This document shows positions 33,789 to 41,842 of a stretch of 64,000 bases of DNA, in pieces. Numbering within the stretch: position 1 is the first letter of the stretch; each line of letters starts with the position of its first letter. The position numbers and the translations under genes are program-made. The notes under the pieces were generated by a model. It ran no database searches. It had not been told where the DNA came from and saw only the letters and a list, made by a program, of their open reading frames with translations. The DNA comes from Bacteroidota bacterium (lineage in GTDB: Bacteria > Bacteroidota > Bacteroidia > Cytophagales > Cyclobacteriaceae), in contig JAFDYX010000024.1 of assembly GCA_018267215.1 (NCBI GenBank), positions 263,337 through 327,336 on the forward strand. The letters are read 5' to 3'.

Positions 33789-34709
33789 TCAAATTTTGTT
33801 GCCTCTGAAAAACTCTTCAACCGTCATTCGCTTTTTTCCTTCGGGCTGAAACTCGAGAATGGAGATATAGCCATCCTGTGTCTTAACATGCAGGAAGGTC
33901 TTGTTATCGGTTACAACTTGCCCATAGTCCACTGTTGACAGCGGTCGGTCGACAGTGGACTTAATATTAAATAGTTTAAAAACTTTTCCATTCAGCTTTG
34001 CCCATGCAGCCGGATAGGGACTTAACCCGCGCACGAAATTTCGGATGGCTTCAGAAGATTGATTCCAGTTTACTTCGCATGTCTCCTTAAAAATTTTAGG
34101 TGCATGTTTGATGTGGGTACTTTCCGGTTGAGGAATGGGCTGATAATTTTCGCTTTCAATGGCTTTCACGGTTTTGACTACAAGTTCCGAGCCTTTGTCC
34201 ATAAGCCGTTGGTATAAACTTCCTGCATCGTCATCCGAAAGGATGTTTTCTTTTTCCTGAAAGATGATGCTGCCGGTATCAATTTCATGTTTTAAAAAAA
34301 ACGTAGTTACACCAGTTTCTTTTTCTCCGTTGATGATTGCCCAGTTGATAGGCGCAGCGCCCCGATAGTTGGGCAACAGGGAAGCATGAAGATTGAACGT
34401 GCCCAAAGCCGGCATTGACCAGACCACTTCGGGCAACATGCGGAAGGCTACCACTATCTGTAAGTTAGCGTTGTAGGTTTTTAGTTCTTCAATAAACTCT
34501 GGCGCTTTCAGGTTAGTAGGTTGAAGAACCGGGATGTGATATTTCAAGGCACACGCTTTCACAGGCGAGGCCGTTAGTTTTTGGCCGCGACCTTGTGGTT
34601 TATCAGGCGCGGTAACCACCGCCACCACATTAAATTTATTTTCAACCAAAGCCTCTAAGCTGGGCGCGGCAAATTCAGGTGTGCCCATAAAAATGATTTT
34701 TAATTTCAT
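33789..34709 (-). CDS. fmt: Methionyl-tRNA formyltransferase
   Basis: 306-residue enzyme that formylates initiator Met-tRNA. The formyltransferase domain shows IIFMGTPEFAAPSLEAL, the HxSLLPxYRG motif as LHASLLPNYRGAAPINWAI and the catalytic Asp region HEIDTGSIIFQ. The C-terminal tRNA-binding domain starts near 205 and ends KRMTVEEFFRGNKI. Within it a 36-bp palindrome (33926-33961) is read in frame as STVDRPLSTVDYG in the variable part of the domain. Its ATG overlaps the stop of the upstream ATPase gene (ATGA), so the two are translationally coupled despite unrelated functions. Confidence 0.95.
   Translation of the reverse strand: MKLKIIFMGTPEFAAPSLEALVENKFNVVAVVTAPDKPQGRGQKLTASPVKACALKYHIPVLQPTNLKAPEFIEELKTYNANLQIVVAFRMLPEVVWSMPALGTFNLHASLLPNYRGAAPINWAIINGEKETGVTTFFLKHEIDTGSIIFQEKENILSDDDAGSLYQRLMDKGSELVVKTVKAIESENYQPIPQPESTHIKHAPKIFKETCEVNWNQSSEAIRNFVRGLSPYPAAWAKLNGKVFKLFNIKSTVDRPLSTVDYGQVVTDNKTFLHVKTQDGYISILEFQPEGKKRMTVEEFFRGNKI
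33926..33961. repeat. Palindromic element inside the fmt coding region
   Basis: GTCCACTGTTGAC (33927-33939) and GTCGACAGTGGAC (33948-33960) form a 13-bp inverted repeat with one wobble and an 8-base loop, extended by one A-T pair. It is translated in frame within fmt. Related words occur after ftsZ at 2114-2185, suggesting a mobile palindromic family. Confidence 0.65.
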
Positions 34710-35866
34710 TTGTAGCCTTTCAGTTTTTCCAATAGTTTTTCTAAGCCGATAGCATCAATATTTTTTTTCAATGGAAAGCGACCTTCAATCGGACAAACAA
34801 CATAAGCCTCTTTAATTTTCAAATTGTTAATTAAGGTAAAGAAACCTCGGCTCATCACAGGCGACTTCGACAATTTACACTCAATGGCAATAGTGTGCTT
34901 TCCTTTTTTTAAAATAAAATCAATCTCTGCTTGGTCGGCTGTCCCCAGATAATAAAATTCCCAACCTGAAAGAGTATTGGTTAATTGACTGAGTACAAAT
35001 CCTTCCCAAGAAAAACCGGCCACCGGATGTGAGAGCAGTTCGCTTAGGTTATTGATGTTCAATAACGCATGCAGCAAGCCCGTGTCGGAAATGTAAATTT
35101 TGGGAGTTTTTTTAAGCCTCTTTTCTATATTGGCTTGATAGGGTTCCAATACTTTGAGCATGAAGGTGCCCGAGAGCACCCCAATGTAATTTTTCACCGA
35201 GGTATGGCTTACACTGAGTGAGTTACCTAAATTAGATAGGTTGAGCGATTGTCCATGCAGATGGGCGCACATCATCCAAAATTTGCGCATGTTTTCGGGT
35301 GATACTCCTATTCCAAAATTGGAGAGATCACGCTCTAAAAATGTGCGCACGAAATTCTTTCGCCATATCATGCTGACCTCTTCTTTAGGGGCTAAGTAGC
35401 TACGAGGGAAGCCGCCACGCATCCAGAGCCGATTAATGGTTAGCCGATCTGATTTTTTTAGCTCGCCCAAGGCAAATGGAGTTAATTCTAAATAGACAAT
35501 TCGACCGGCTAATGTTTCAGAAGATTGCCGGAGCAGATCAGGTGAAGCCGAACCCAACAATAAAAATTGTCCATTTTTTTTATTTTGGTCTACTACGCCC
35601 CGCATCACTTGAAATAGTTCTGGCATAAACTGAATTTCGTCAAGACAAATGAGGCTCTCTTTATGCTCGGAAAAAAACAGAACAGGATCACTGAGGCGTG
35701 CACGATCACTCGGACTTTCCAAATCTAAATAAATAGTATTCTTTACCTTATTTGCAATATGGTGGGCAACAGTCGATTTGCCGCATTGCCTTGGTCCCAC
35801 GATGCCCACGACAGGAAAATACCGAATGTATTCATTTATTTCTTTTTCTTTATTTCTTGTAATCAC
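34706..35866 (-). CDS. AAA ATPase with DUF4143 nuclease-like C-terminal domain
   Basis: 386 residues starting at GTG. The AAA_14 domain has Walker A VGPRQCGKSTVAHHI near residues 20-34 and Walker B LICLDEIQFMPEL near 75. The C-terminal DUF4143 region ends with AEIDFILKKGKHTIAIECKLSK, an endonuclease-fold-like E-x-K pattern. Members are abundant and of unknown function, possibly DNA-related or mobile. A consensus -7 box (35878-35871) lies 5 bp before the GTG, so the mRNA may be leaderless, and a perfect 13-bp inverted repeat covers the -33 region. Its stop overlaps the fmt start. The family is typically solitary; coupling to fmt is probably a chance insertion. Confidence 0.85.
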   Translation of the reverse strand: MITRNKEKEINEYIRYFPVVGIVGPRQCGKSTVAHHIANKVKNTIYLDLESPSDRARLSDPVLFFSEHKESLICLDEIQFMPELFQVMRGVVDQNKKNGQFLLLGSASPDLLRQSSETLAGRIVYLELTPFALGELKKSDRLTINRLWMRGGFPRSYLAPKEEVSMIWRKNFVRTFLERDLSNFGIGVSPENMRKFWMMCAHLHGQSLNLSNLGNSLSVSHTSVKNYIGVLSGTFMLKVLEPYQANIEKRLKKTPKIYISDTGLLHALLNINNLSELLSHPVAGFSWEGFVLSQLTNTLSGWEFYYLGTADQAEIDFILKKGKHTIAIECKLSKSPVMSRGFFTLINNLKIKEAYVVCPIEGRFPLKKNIDAIGLEKLLEKLKGYK

Positions 35867-35870
35867 ATAA

Positions 35871-35921
35871 CAAAGATAATAACTAACCCCGTAAATTGAA
35901 AGTTAAAGTTTCAATTTACGG
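35871..35921 (-). promoter_or_regulatory. Promoter and palindromic operator of the DUF4143 ATPase gene
   Basis: TATCTTTG at 35878-35871 is an exact -7 box. Upstream, CCGTAAATTGAAA (35889-35901) and TTTCAATTTACGG (35909-35921) form a perfect 13-bp inverted repeat with a 7-base centre that overlaps the expected -33 position. A dimeric regulator bound there would block the promoter. Confidence 0.55.
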
Positions 35922-35959
35922 CATTGCATAAATACATTGGTATGGCTGATGTTGCCCCA

Positions 35960-36595
35960 TCAGTCTCTCAATTCTTTTCTCATATATTTTTTGCAGATGG
36001 GGCACTCTGTCCACCGATGCCCACGGGCGGGGCAGAAACTTCTTCCGAAGTAAATGATTTGAAGGTGTACTTTATTCCATTTTTCTTCCGGGATTAACCG
36101 CTTCAAATCTTTTTCAGTTTGCTCTACATTTTTGCCGTTCGATAGGCTCCACCGGTAAGCAAGCCGGTGAATGTGGGTGTCCACCGGAAAAGCAGGCACA
36201 CCAAACCATTGTGTCATCACCACCGATGCTGTTTTGTGGCCTACGGCAGGAAGCGCTTCCAATTCTTCGAAGGTGTGAGGCACTTGGCCATGATGTTTTT
36301 CTACTAAGATTTTAGAGAGCCCAGCGATCCCCTTAGATTTCATGGGCGACAGCCCGCAGGGTTTGATGATCTCGCGTATTTCTTCTACGGACAATTTCAT
36401 CATATCGTAAGGATTGTCGGCCATCTTGAAAAGATGAGGTGTAACCTTATTGACACGTTCATCAGTGCATTGGGCAGAGAGCAAAACAGAAATCAAAAGT
36501 GAGTACGCATCGTGGTGGTGAAGCGGCACTTCAGGGTCAGGAAAATGCCGATCGAGGATGCTTAATATATCCGAAACTTTTTCTGATTTAGTCAT
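35960..36595 (-). CDS. nth: Endonuclease III (DNA glycosylase/AP lyase)
   Basis: 211-residue HhH-GPD DNA glycosylase removing oxidised pyrimidines. Start at 36595 (MTKSEKVSDIL), where the ATG overlaps the upstream gene's stop by 4 bp; a longer frame adds 19 unrelated residues. The helix-hairpin-helix with the catalytic Lys is LPAVGHKTASVVM, the catalytic Asp is in FPVDTHIHRLAYR, and LLSAQCTDERVNKVTP is the conserved N-terminal helix. The C-terminal cluster loop has only three cysteines (CPARGHRWTECPICKK), not the C-x6-C-x2-C-x5-C of E. coli Nth, so the [4Fe-4S] cluster is probably absent or altered. Co-transcribed with the NamZ-like gene. Confidence 0.93.
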   Translation of the reverse strand: MTKSEKVSDILSILDRHFPDPEVPLHHHDAYSLLISVLLSAQCTDERVNKVTPHLFKMADNPYDMMKLSVEEIREIIKPCGLSPMKSKGIAGLSKILVEKHHGQVPHTFEELEALPAVGHKTASVVMTQWFGVPAFPVDTHIHRLAYRWSLSNGKNVEQTEKDLKRLIPEEKWNKVHLQIIYFGRSFCPARGHRWTECPICKKYMRKELRD

Positions 36596-37752
36596 GGATA
36601 TAACAAATACTTCTTCCTGATTTTTTTGTAAGCATCTAACCCCTTCTTCCAACTTGCCCGGATGGTGTCCTCATCTATGCCCTGCTTGATTTGCTCCTTC
36701 AACAGTTTGTTTCCGGCCAGTGTGTTAAAGTAGTTGTTAAAAAACTTTTCTTTGTCAGGATAGACTTTGTACATATTCAATAAATATTTCAGTTCGATCA
36801 GGTTGCCGGGCTGCTCGTTGCGCAAGTCAACACCATAACATATTTTGTCCTGATACATCGGGCTCTTGGCCATTCCTTCAATATTCTCAGGTTTAAACTG
36901 AAAAGGTTGGTTTTTTAGTTCGGGGCTTCCCAGTGCTTCAAATGGAATTTTTGTACCCCGGCCTACACTCAATACAGTTCCTTCAAAAAGACAAAGAGAA
37001 GGATACAACGCAATGGCGTGATCGTTGGGTAAATTAGGCGAGGGCTTGATGGGCAGAGAATATTTTTTTTGGTGATTATAATTTTTCATCGGTACAATAG
37101 TCAGGTCGCATTTTTTTCCTTCCGGAAGCCAGCCCTCACCATTGATCATCCGGCCCAACTCACCGATCGTTAGTCCATGCACGATAGGGATCGGGTGCAT
37201 ACCCACAAATGATTTTAAGGAGAGGTCGAGCACAGGGCCGTCAACATAATGGCCATTGGGGTTGGGTCTGTCGAGGATGATCATCTTTTTTCCGTTCTCG
37301 GCACATCCTTCCATTAAATAATGCATGGAGCTGATGTAAGTAAAAAAACGTGTGCCTACATCCTGAATATCAAAAATCACGATGTCCACATCTTTTAAAT
37401 CTTCAGCAGTTGGCTTTTTATTTTTTCCATACAAGGAAACGACCGGAATGCCCGTGGCCTGATCAATGGAATTATTGACGGTTTCTCCGGCATCTGCCGT
37501 TCCGCGAAAGCCATGTTCGGCAGAAAATATTTTTTTGATACGAACATTTGCATGAAGGAGCGAATCAACCAAATGCACCCGCCCGATTACAGAAGTCTGG
37601 TTCACCATCAGCGCTATGTTTTTGCCGGATATAAGAGGAAGCAATACATCCATTTGCTCATCGCCCATAATAATTTTTTGTGCGTAAGTGCTAGGCCACA
37701 TCAGGCAAACTAGCAGGAGGGTAAACAGCCACGAATATTTTTTGAATTTCAT
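36592..37752 (-). CDS. Exported DUF1343 protein (NamZ-like exo-beta-N-acetylmuramidase)
   Basis: 386 residues with a signal peptide (MKFKKYSWLFTLLLVCLMWPSTYAQ). Start taken at 37752, where the peptide begins cleanly; Met codons at 37767 and 37761 are alternatives. DUF1343 motifs are NIALMVNQTSV, KIFSAEHGFRGTADAGE near 80-96, VSLYGKNKKP, DIVIFDIQDVGTRFFTYISS near 125-145, DRPNPNGHYVDGPVLD, and LSVGRGTKIPFEALGSP. The family includes NamZ of Bacillus, which releases N-acetylmuramic acid from peptidoglycan fragments, and many Bacteroidota homologues. Role here: cell-wall recycling in the periplasm or outside. It is divergent from the FtsX-like permease and its stop overlaps the nth start. Confidence 0.87.
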   Translation of the reverse strand: MKFKKYSWLFTLLLVCLMWPSTYAQKIIMGDEQMDVLLPLISGKNIALMVNQTSVIGRVHLVDSLLHANVRIKKIFSAEHGFRGTADAGETVNNSIDQATGIPVVSLYGKNKKPTAEDLKDVDIVIFDIQDVGTRFFTYISSMHYLMEGCAENGKKMIILDRPNPNGHYVDGPVLDLSLKSFVGMHPIPIVHGLTIGELGRMINGEGWLPEGKKCDLTIVPMKNYNHQKKYSLPIKPSPNLPNDHAIALYPSLCLFEGTVLSVGRGTKIPFEALGSPELKNQPFQFKPENIEGMAKSPMYQDKICYGVDLRNEQPGNLIELKYLLNMYKVYPDKEKFFNNYFNTLAGNKLLKEQIKQGIDEDTIRASWKKGLDAYKKIRKKYLLYP

Positions 37753-37792
37753 TTGGTGCATTTTCATTATTTTGCAAGGTAACGCATCACGT

Positions 37793-39160
37793 TTGAACAT
37801 TTCCTATTTCCTTTCCAAAAGAATACGCACAGCCCTGCCCGGCAGCTTTTCGGCCACGATCCATAAAGTGGCCGTTGCTACCATAGCCATTGGCTTGGCG
37901 GCAGCCATCGTTTCTTTTTTGATTATGCAAGGATTTCAGACGGGCGTAAAAGAAAAAATGTACAGCTTTAGCCATCACCTGCTGATCACCAAGTTTACGA
38001 TGAATAACGCAGTGGCCGAACAGCCTTTTGACTATCAGATTGATTTGTATAAACACCCTGAACATTTTCCATTCATCAGGCACGTGCAGGAGTATAGTCA
38101 TAAAGCAGGGCTGATAAAAACCAATGCTGAAGTGCTGGGTATTGTTTTTAAAGGAGTAGGAAAAAGTTTTGACAAAAAATCATTCGATGAGAATTTAGTT
38201 GAGGGCAGATTTATTGCCTTTCCGGATTCAGGGTATTCGCATGAAATTGTTATCAGCCGGATTATTGCCAACAAAATCAATGCCCGGGTAGGTGATGCCA
38301 TTATCCTTCATTTTTTTCAAAACCCACCCCGTTACCGGAAACTGAAAATTGTGGGTATCTATGAAACCAACTTGTCGGATTACTTTGATAGCAAAGTGGT
38401 GATGGGCGACATTCGCCTGGTGCAGCAATTGAATAACTGGAAACCTGACGAAGCCGGTGGGCTGGAAGTGCAGATTGACTTAAACCATTATTCAGACTTT
38501 CAGTTATGGAAAACAGAATTGGCCAATTATTCCATCGCCATACACGAACACATCCTTGATAATGCAGATGAGAAAAATAAATTCACCAAAACAATTTCGG
38601 CTATCTGGAATTACAAATTTGATCACGACCGGGCTGCCCTCGATGAAGCACAACGCCAGATTGGCGAGGCCATGGATTATGATCTTAACATTGACACTGT
38701 ACGCGACAAGTACATTCAGGTATTTGAGTGGCTCGATTTAGTGAAACGGCAAGTACACATCTTACTGGGCATCATTCTGATTGTCATCAGTGTGAACATG
38801 GTTTCTGTTATACTTATCTTAGTGATGGAGCGCATTCCTATGGTCGGGCAACTCAAAGCCATGGGCGCACAGAATAAGCTGGTTCGCTCGGTGTTTATTT
38901 ATAGCGGCATGAATTTAATAGCCAGAGGCTTGCTGTACGGCAATGCGATAGGCCTGGGCTTTTGTTTTTTACAATATCATTTTCATTGGATCAAGCTCAA
39001 CCCTCACGATTATTATATGAGCTACGTGCCGATCGAGTGGAGTTGGTTTACCATCGTTACACTGAACTTGATTGTTTTTGTAGTGGTTTCTTTGGTGTTG
39101 TTTCTCCCCGTCCGATTTATTTCGAGGATACAGCCCGTGCAGGCAATAAAGTTCGATTGA
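37793..39160 (+). CDS. FtsX-like ABC transporter permease (LolC/E-type)
   Basis: 455-residue permease with an N-terminal transmembrane helix (VAVATIAIGLAAAIVSFLIM), a long periplasmic domain (about 60-325), and three C-terminal helices including ILLGIILIVISVNMVSVILI. It ends FISRIQPVQAIKFD, a common finish of Bacteroidota FtsX-family permeases. Start set at a TTG (37793, LNISYFLSKRIRTALPG) because the frame upstream reads into the promoter region of the divergent gene and is not protein-like. No ATPase gene is adjacent, so its partner is encoded elsewhere. Likely functions are lipoprotein release or mechanotransmission; not decided. Confidence 0.82.
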   Translation: MNISYFLSKRIRTALPGSFSATIHKVAVATIAIGLAAAIVSFLIMQGFQTGVKEKMYSFSHHLLITKFTMNNAVAEQPFDYQIDLYKHPEHFPFIRHVQEYSHKAGLIKTNAEVLGIVFKGVGKSFDKKSFDENLVEGRFIAFPDSGYSHEIVISRIIANKINARVGDAIILHFFQNPPRYRKLKIVGIYETNLSDYFDSKVVMGDIRLVQQLNNWKPDEAGGLEVQIDLNHYSDFQLWKTELANYSIAIHEHILDNADEKNKFTKTISAIWNYKFDHDRAALDEAQRQIGEAMDYDLNIDTVRDKYIQVFEWLDLVKRQVHILLGIILIVISVNMVSVILILVMERIPMVGQLKAMGAQNKLVRSVFIYSGMNLIARGLLYGNAIGLGFCFLQYHFHWIKLNPHDYYMSYVPIEWSWFTIVTLNLIVFVVVSLVLFLPVRFISRIQPVQAIKFD

Positions 39161-39161
39161 T

Positions 39162-39920
39162 TTATCTGAACTTCTTAAACCAACTGCGTACTTCCATCTG
39201 AATGACACCCAGAAAACCTTCTTTAAAAATTCCCACCGACATTTTTGATTGCCCCAGTGTGCGGTCGGTGAAGATGATGGGCACCTCGGTAATTTTAAAC
39301 CCATATTTCCAGGCAAGGAATTTCATTTCAATTTGAAAAGCATAGCCCACAAATTTAATTTTATCCAACGGAATTTTCTCTAAAACAGATTTGCGGTAGC
39401 AGACAAAACCGGCTGTAGTATCGTGAATAGGGATGCCGGTAATGATCCGCACGTAGCGGCTGGCAAAGTAGGAGAGGAGCACACGCTTCATAGGCCAGTT
39501 TACCACGTTTACACCAGACGAGTAACGCGAGCCTACGGCCAGATCAAAATTATTTTCTGCGCACGCAAGATAAAGCCTGTTCAGGTCGCGTGGGTCGTGA
39601 GAAAAATCTGCGTCCATCTCCAGCACAAACTCATATCCATGGCTCAGGGCAAACCGAAAACCTTCAATGTAAGCCGTGCCAAGCCCGAGTTTACCAGCTC
39701 GTTCAATCAGGTGGAGTTTACTTTCTTTCGGAGTATTGAAAATTTTTTGTTGCTCTTTAATTAATGCCCCGGTTCCGTCAGGCGAATGGTCATCTATGAT
39801 CAGCAAATGAAAATCTTTGGGTTGCTCCATTACCGCCCGGATGATGGCTACAATGTTTTCTTTTTCATTGTAGGTGGGAATAATGACCAATGCATTGCTC
39901 ACGAAGTAGATTTTAAACAT
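39162..39920 (-). CDS. Polyprenol-phosphate mannosyl/glucosyltransferase (DPM1-like GT2)
   Basis: 252-residue GT2 enzyme transferring a hexose from a nucleotide sugar to polyprenyl phosphate. Motifs are ALVIIPTYNEKENI, LLIIDDHSPDGTGAL, GLGTAYIEGFRFAL, the DxD in VLEMDADFSHDPRDL near 110, and GSRYSSGVNVVNWP near 140. The C-terminus has no multi-helix flippase domain, as in soluble Dpm1. The start at 39920 is an ATG; a GTG at 39902 directly ahead of SNALVIIPTY is equally plausible. Its gene product would supply lipid-linked sugar to membrane transferases such as the GT87 protein encoded divergently 27 bp away. Convergent with the permease. Confidence 0.92.
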   Translation of the reverse strand: MFKIYFVSNALVIIPTYNEKENIVAIIRAVMEQPKDFHLLIIDDHSPDGTGALIKEQQKIFNTPKESKLHLIERAGKLGLGTAYIEGFRFALSHGYEFVLEMDADFSHDPRDLNRLYLACAENNFDLAVGSRYSSGVNVVNWPMKRVLLSYFASRYVRIITGIPIHDTTAGFVCYRKSVLEKIPLDKIKFVGYAFQIEMKFLAWKYGFKITEVPIIFTDRTLGQSKMSVGIFKEGFLGVIQMEVRSWFKKFR

Positions 39921-39947
39921 TAAAAATATCATTTTTGCACCATAACG

Positions 39948-41147
39948 ATGTATAAAACGATCAAAGAATTTTTTTTAGGCCGAAAGTACCTAGTGCTGGC
40001 TGTTTTTCTTTTAGCAGCTATTGTGGCTACGCTGCAAGAGTATTACGGAGGCAAGAAAACTTTTGGCAACTCTCCGGCTATTTATACACACTACAATAAT
40101 TACCTGATTTTCAAACAATCATTTTTTCATCTGAAGGATGGCGCTGACTTATACACTGAATACCCTGCCGAATATTATGACCTCTACAAATACAGCCCTA
40201 CTTACGCATTTATTTTTGGGACTTTTTCATTTTTGCCTGATGGTCTAGGACTTTTAATCTGGAATGTGCTGAACGCGATGGCTGTTTTTTGGGGATTGCA
40301 CATGCTGATGTTAAACACGCGACAAAAAATATTCATCCTCTTGTTTGTATTAGTGGAGTTGCTCACGAGCTTACAAAATGCCCAGAGCAATGGGCTAATT
40401 GCCGGGCTGATGGTGTTGGCTTTTGCTTTCATGGAGAAAGGAAAATTTGGATGGGCTTGCCTTTGTATAGCGCTGACGGCTTATGTGAAAGTATTCGGAA
40501 TTTTTGCTTTTGCCCTATGCCTGCTGTATCCGCAGCGTTGGAAAATGGTAGTTTATTCTATTGTTAGCGTCATGGTGCTAGGTGCGTTGCCATTGTTGTT
40601 AATTGACTTTCAGCAATTGATAAGCTGCTATCAAAGTTGGTGGGGCGCGTTGCAGCGAGATTTTGTTCCCAATTCTCTTTCGCTGGTGGGCGCTTTGCAA
40701 GTGTGGCTCGGAGGTATCACCATTTCAAAAAATGCAGCACTGCTGGTCGGGCTGATTTGTTTCGTCATTCCTCTCTTGCGCATAAAAGTATTCAATTTGC
40801 TGCGCTATCGGCTGATGGTCTTGTCTTCCATACTAGTATGGGTAATTGTATTTAACCACAAGGCGGAGTCGCCCACATTTATTATTGCTATGACGGGAAT
40901 TGGTTTGTGGTATGTTTCTTCATCGCTTGACGAAAAATGGAAAATGATACTGGCAATTTTTGCGTTGGTATTCACATCACTCTCCACCACAGATATTTTC
41001 CCTGATTATATCCAGGATAATTATTTTGATGTGTTTTCGGTAAAAGCAATGGCACCGGTATTAATATACCTGATGATGGTTTACGAATTTATTTTTGGAT
41101 TTAAGGAGGGGAAGCTCTCTGCACCAGTTAAGCTAACTCCGCAATAG
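39948..41147 (+). CDS. GT87-family membrane glycosyltransferase (DUF2029)
   Basis: 399-residue integral membrane protein with around 10 helices. The first loop after helix 1 holds YTEYPAEYYDLYKYSPTYAF with acidic residues (YLIFKQSFFHLKDGADLYTE) that match the GT-C catalytic loop of the GT87 family, whose characterised members add mannose from polyprenyl-phosphate-mannose. The neighbouring divergent gene encodes a polyprenol-phosphate hexose synthase, so donor supply and transferase are paired. The acceptor is unknown. Its 3' end overlaps the convergent psd gene by 20 bp. Confidence 0.85.
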   Translation: MYKTIKEFFLGRKYLVLAVFLLAAIVATLQEYYGGKKTFGNSPAIYTHYNNYLIFKQSFFHLKDGADLYTEYPAEYYDLYKYSPTYAFIFGTFSFLPDGLGLLIWNVLNAMAVFWGLHMLMLNTRQKIFILLFVLVELLTSLQNAQSNGLIAGLMVLAFAFMEKGKFGWACLCIALTAYVKVFGIFAFALCLLYPQRWKMVVYSIVSVMVLGALPLLLIDFQQLISCYQSWWGALQRDFVPNSLSLVGALQVWLGGITISKNAALLVGLICFVIPLLRIKVFNLLRYRLMVLSSILVWVIVFNHKAESPTFIIAMTGIGLWYVSSSLDEKWKMILAIFALVFTSLSTTDIFPDYIQDNYFDVFSVKAMAPVLIYLMMVYEFIFGFKEGKLSAPVKLTPQ

Positions 41148-41784
41148 GTGTACGCCCACCTTTGGTAGTATCGCCAACAGTAACCAACACCTTGGTATCT
41201 AATGGCAAGAAAATATCTACCCGCGATCCGAATTTAATAAACCCAAACTCCTCGCCTTGTTGCAAAGGCTGGCCTTCTTTTACATACCATTTGATTCTGC
41301 GGGCCAGAGCACCTGCAATTTGGCGGAACAACACTTCCGTTCCGTTTTTCATTTTAACAACAATAGTGGTGCGCTCATTTTCTGTGCTCGACTTAGGATG
41401 CCACGCTACCAAATATTTTCCGGGATGATATTTACTGTATGAAATCACACCGGCTACAGGCATGCGGTTTACATGCACGTTTACGGGCGACATGAAGATG
41501 GAAATTTGCTTCCTTTTTGATTTTAAATATTCCGTTTCCTCTGTTTCCTCGATCACCACCACTTTGCCATCAGCCGGGGCAAGCACGTATTTTTCGTTAA
41601 CCGGAATTTTAAATATAGGATTCCGGAAAAATTGAAGAATGATTAAATAAAAAACAATAGCCACAACAATAACGATATTGCGGATTATTGATCCCGAAAA
41701 AAAATAATCGGCACACCACACCACACCAACCAGTATAATCAGTAAGATGAAAAGGAGCGTGCGGCCTTCTTTATGAATAGTCAT
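41128..41784 (-). CDS. psd: Phosphatidylserine decarboxylase (short type)
   Basis: 218-residue membrane-associated decarboxylase that makes phosphatidylethanolamine. Two N-terminal helices (LLFILLIILVGVVWCADYFF and IVIVVAIVFYLIILQFF) lead to the catalytic domain with LAPADGKVVVIEE, IFMSPVNVHVNR and GVISYSKYHPGKY. The self-cleavage site is FIKFGSRVDIF, where the Gly-Ser bond is cut and the Ser becomes the pyruvoyl group. This short form (type II, about 215-225 residues) is usual in Bacteroidota. It follows gdhA on the same strand (58 bp apart, with a hairpin between) and overlaps the convergent GT87 gene. Confidence 0.94.
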   Translation of the reverse strand: MTIHKEGRTLLFILLIILVGVVWCADYFFSGSIIRNIVIVVAIVFYLIILQFFRNPIFKIPVNEKYVLAPADGKVVVIEETEETEYLKSKRKQISIFMSPVNVHVNRMPVAGVISYSKYHPGKYLVAWHPKSSTENERTTIVVKMKNGTEVLFRQIAGALARRIKWYVKEGQPLQQGEEFGFIKFGSRVDIFLPLDTKVLVTVGDTTKGGRTPIAELA

Positions 41785-41809
41785 GTCGGATAAGGATTAC
41801 CGATGCAAG

Positions 41810-41833
41810 TTACAGATTCAAACCAATCTGTAA
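41810..41833. repeat. Hairpin between gdhA and psd with the ACAGATT core
   Basis: Perfect 9-bp inverted repeat TTACAGATT (41810-41818) / AATCTGTAA (41825-41833) with a 6-base loop. No U-tract on the minus strand, so it may weaken rather than end gdhA transcription. Same core as at 3088 and 11414. Confidence 0.55.
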
Positions 41834-41842
41834 TCTTAAATT

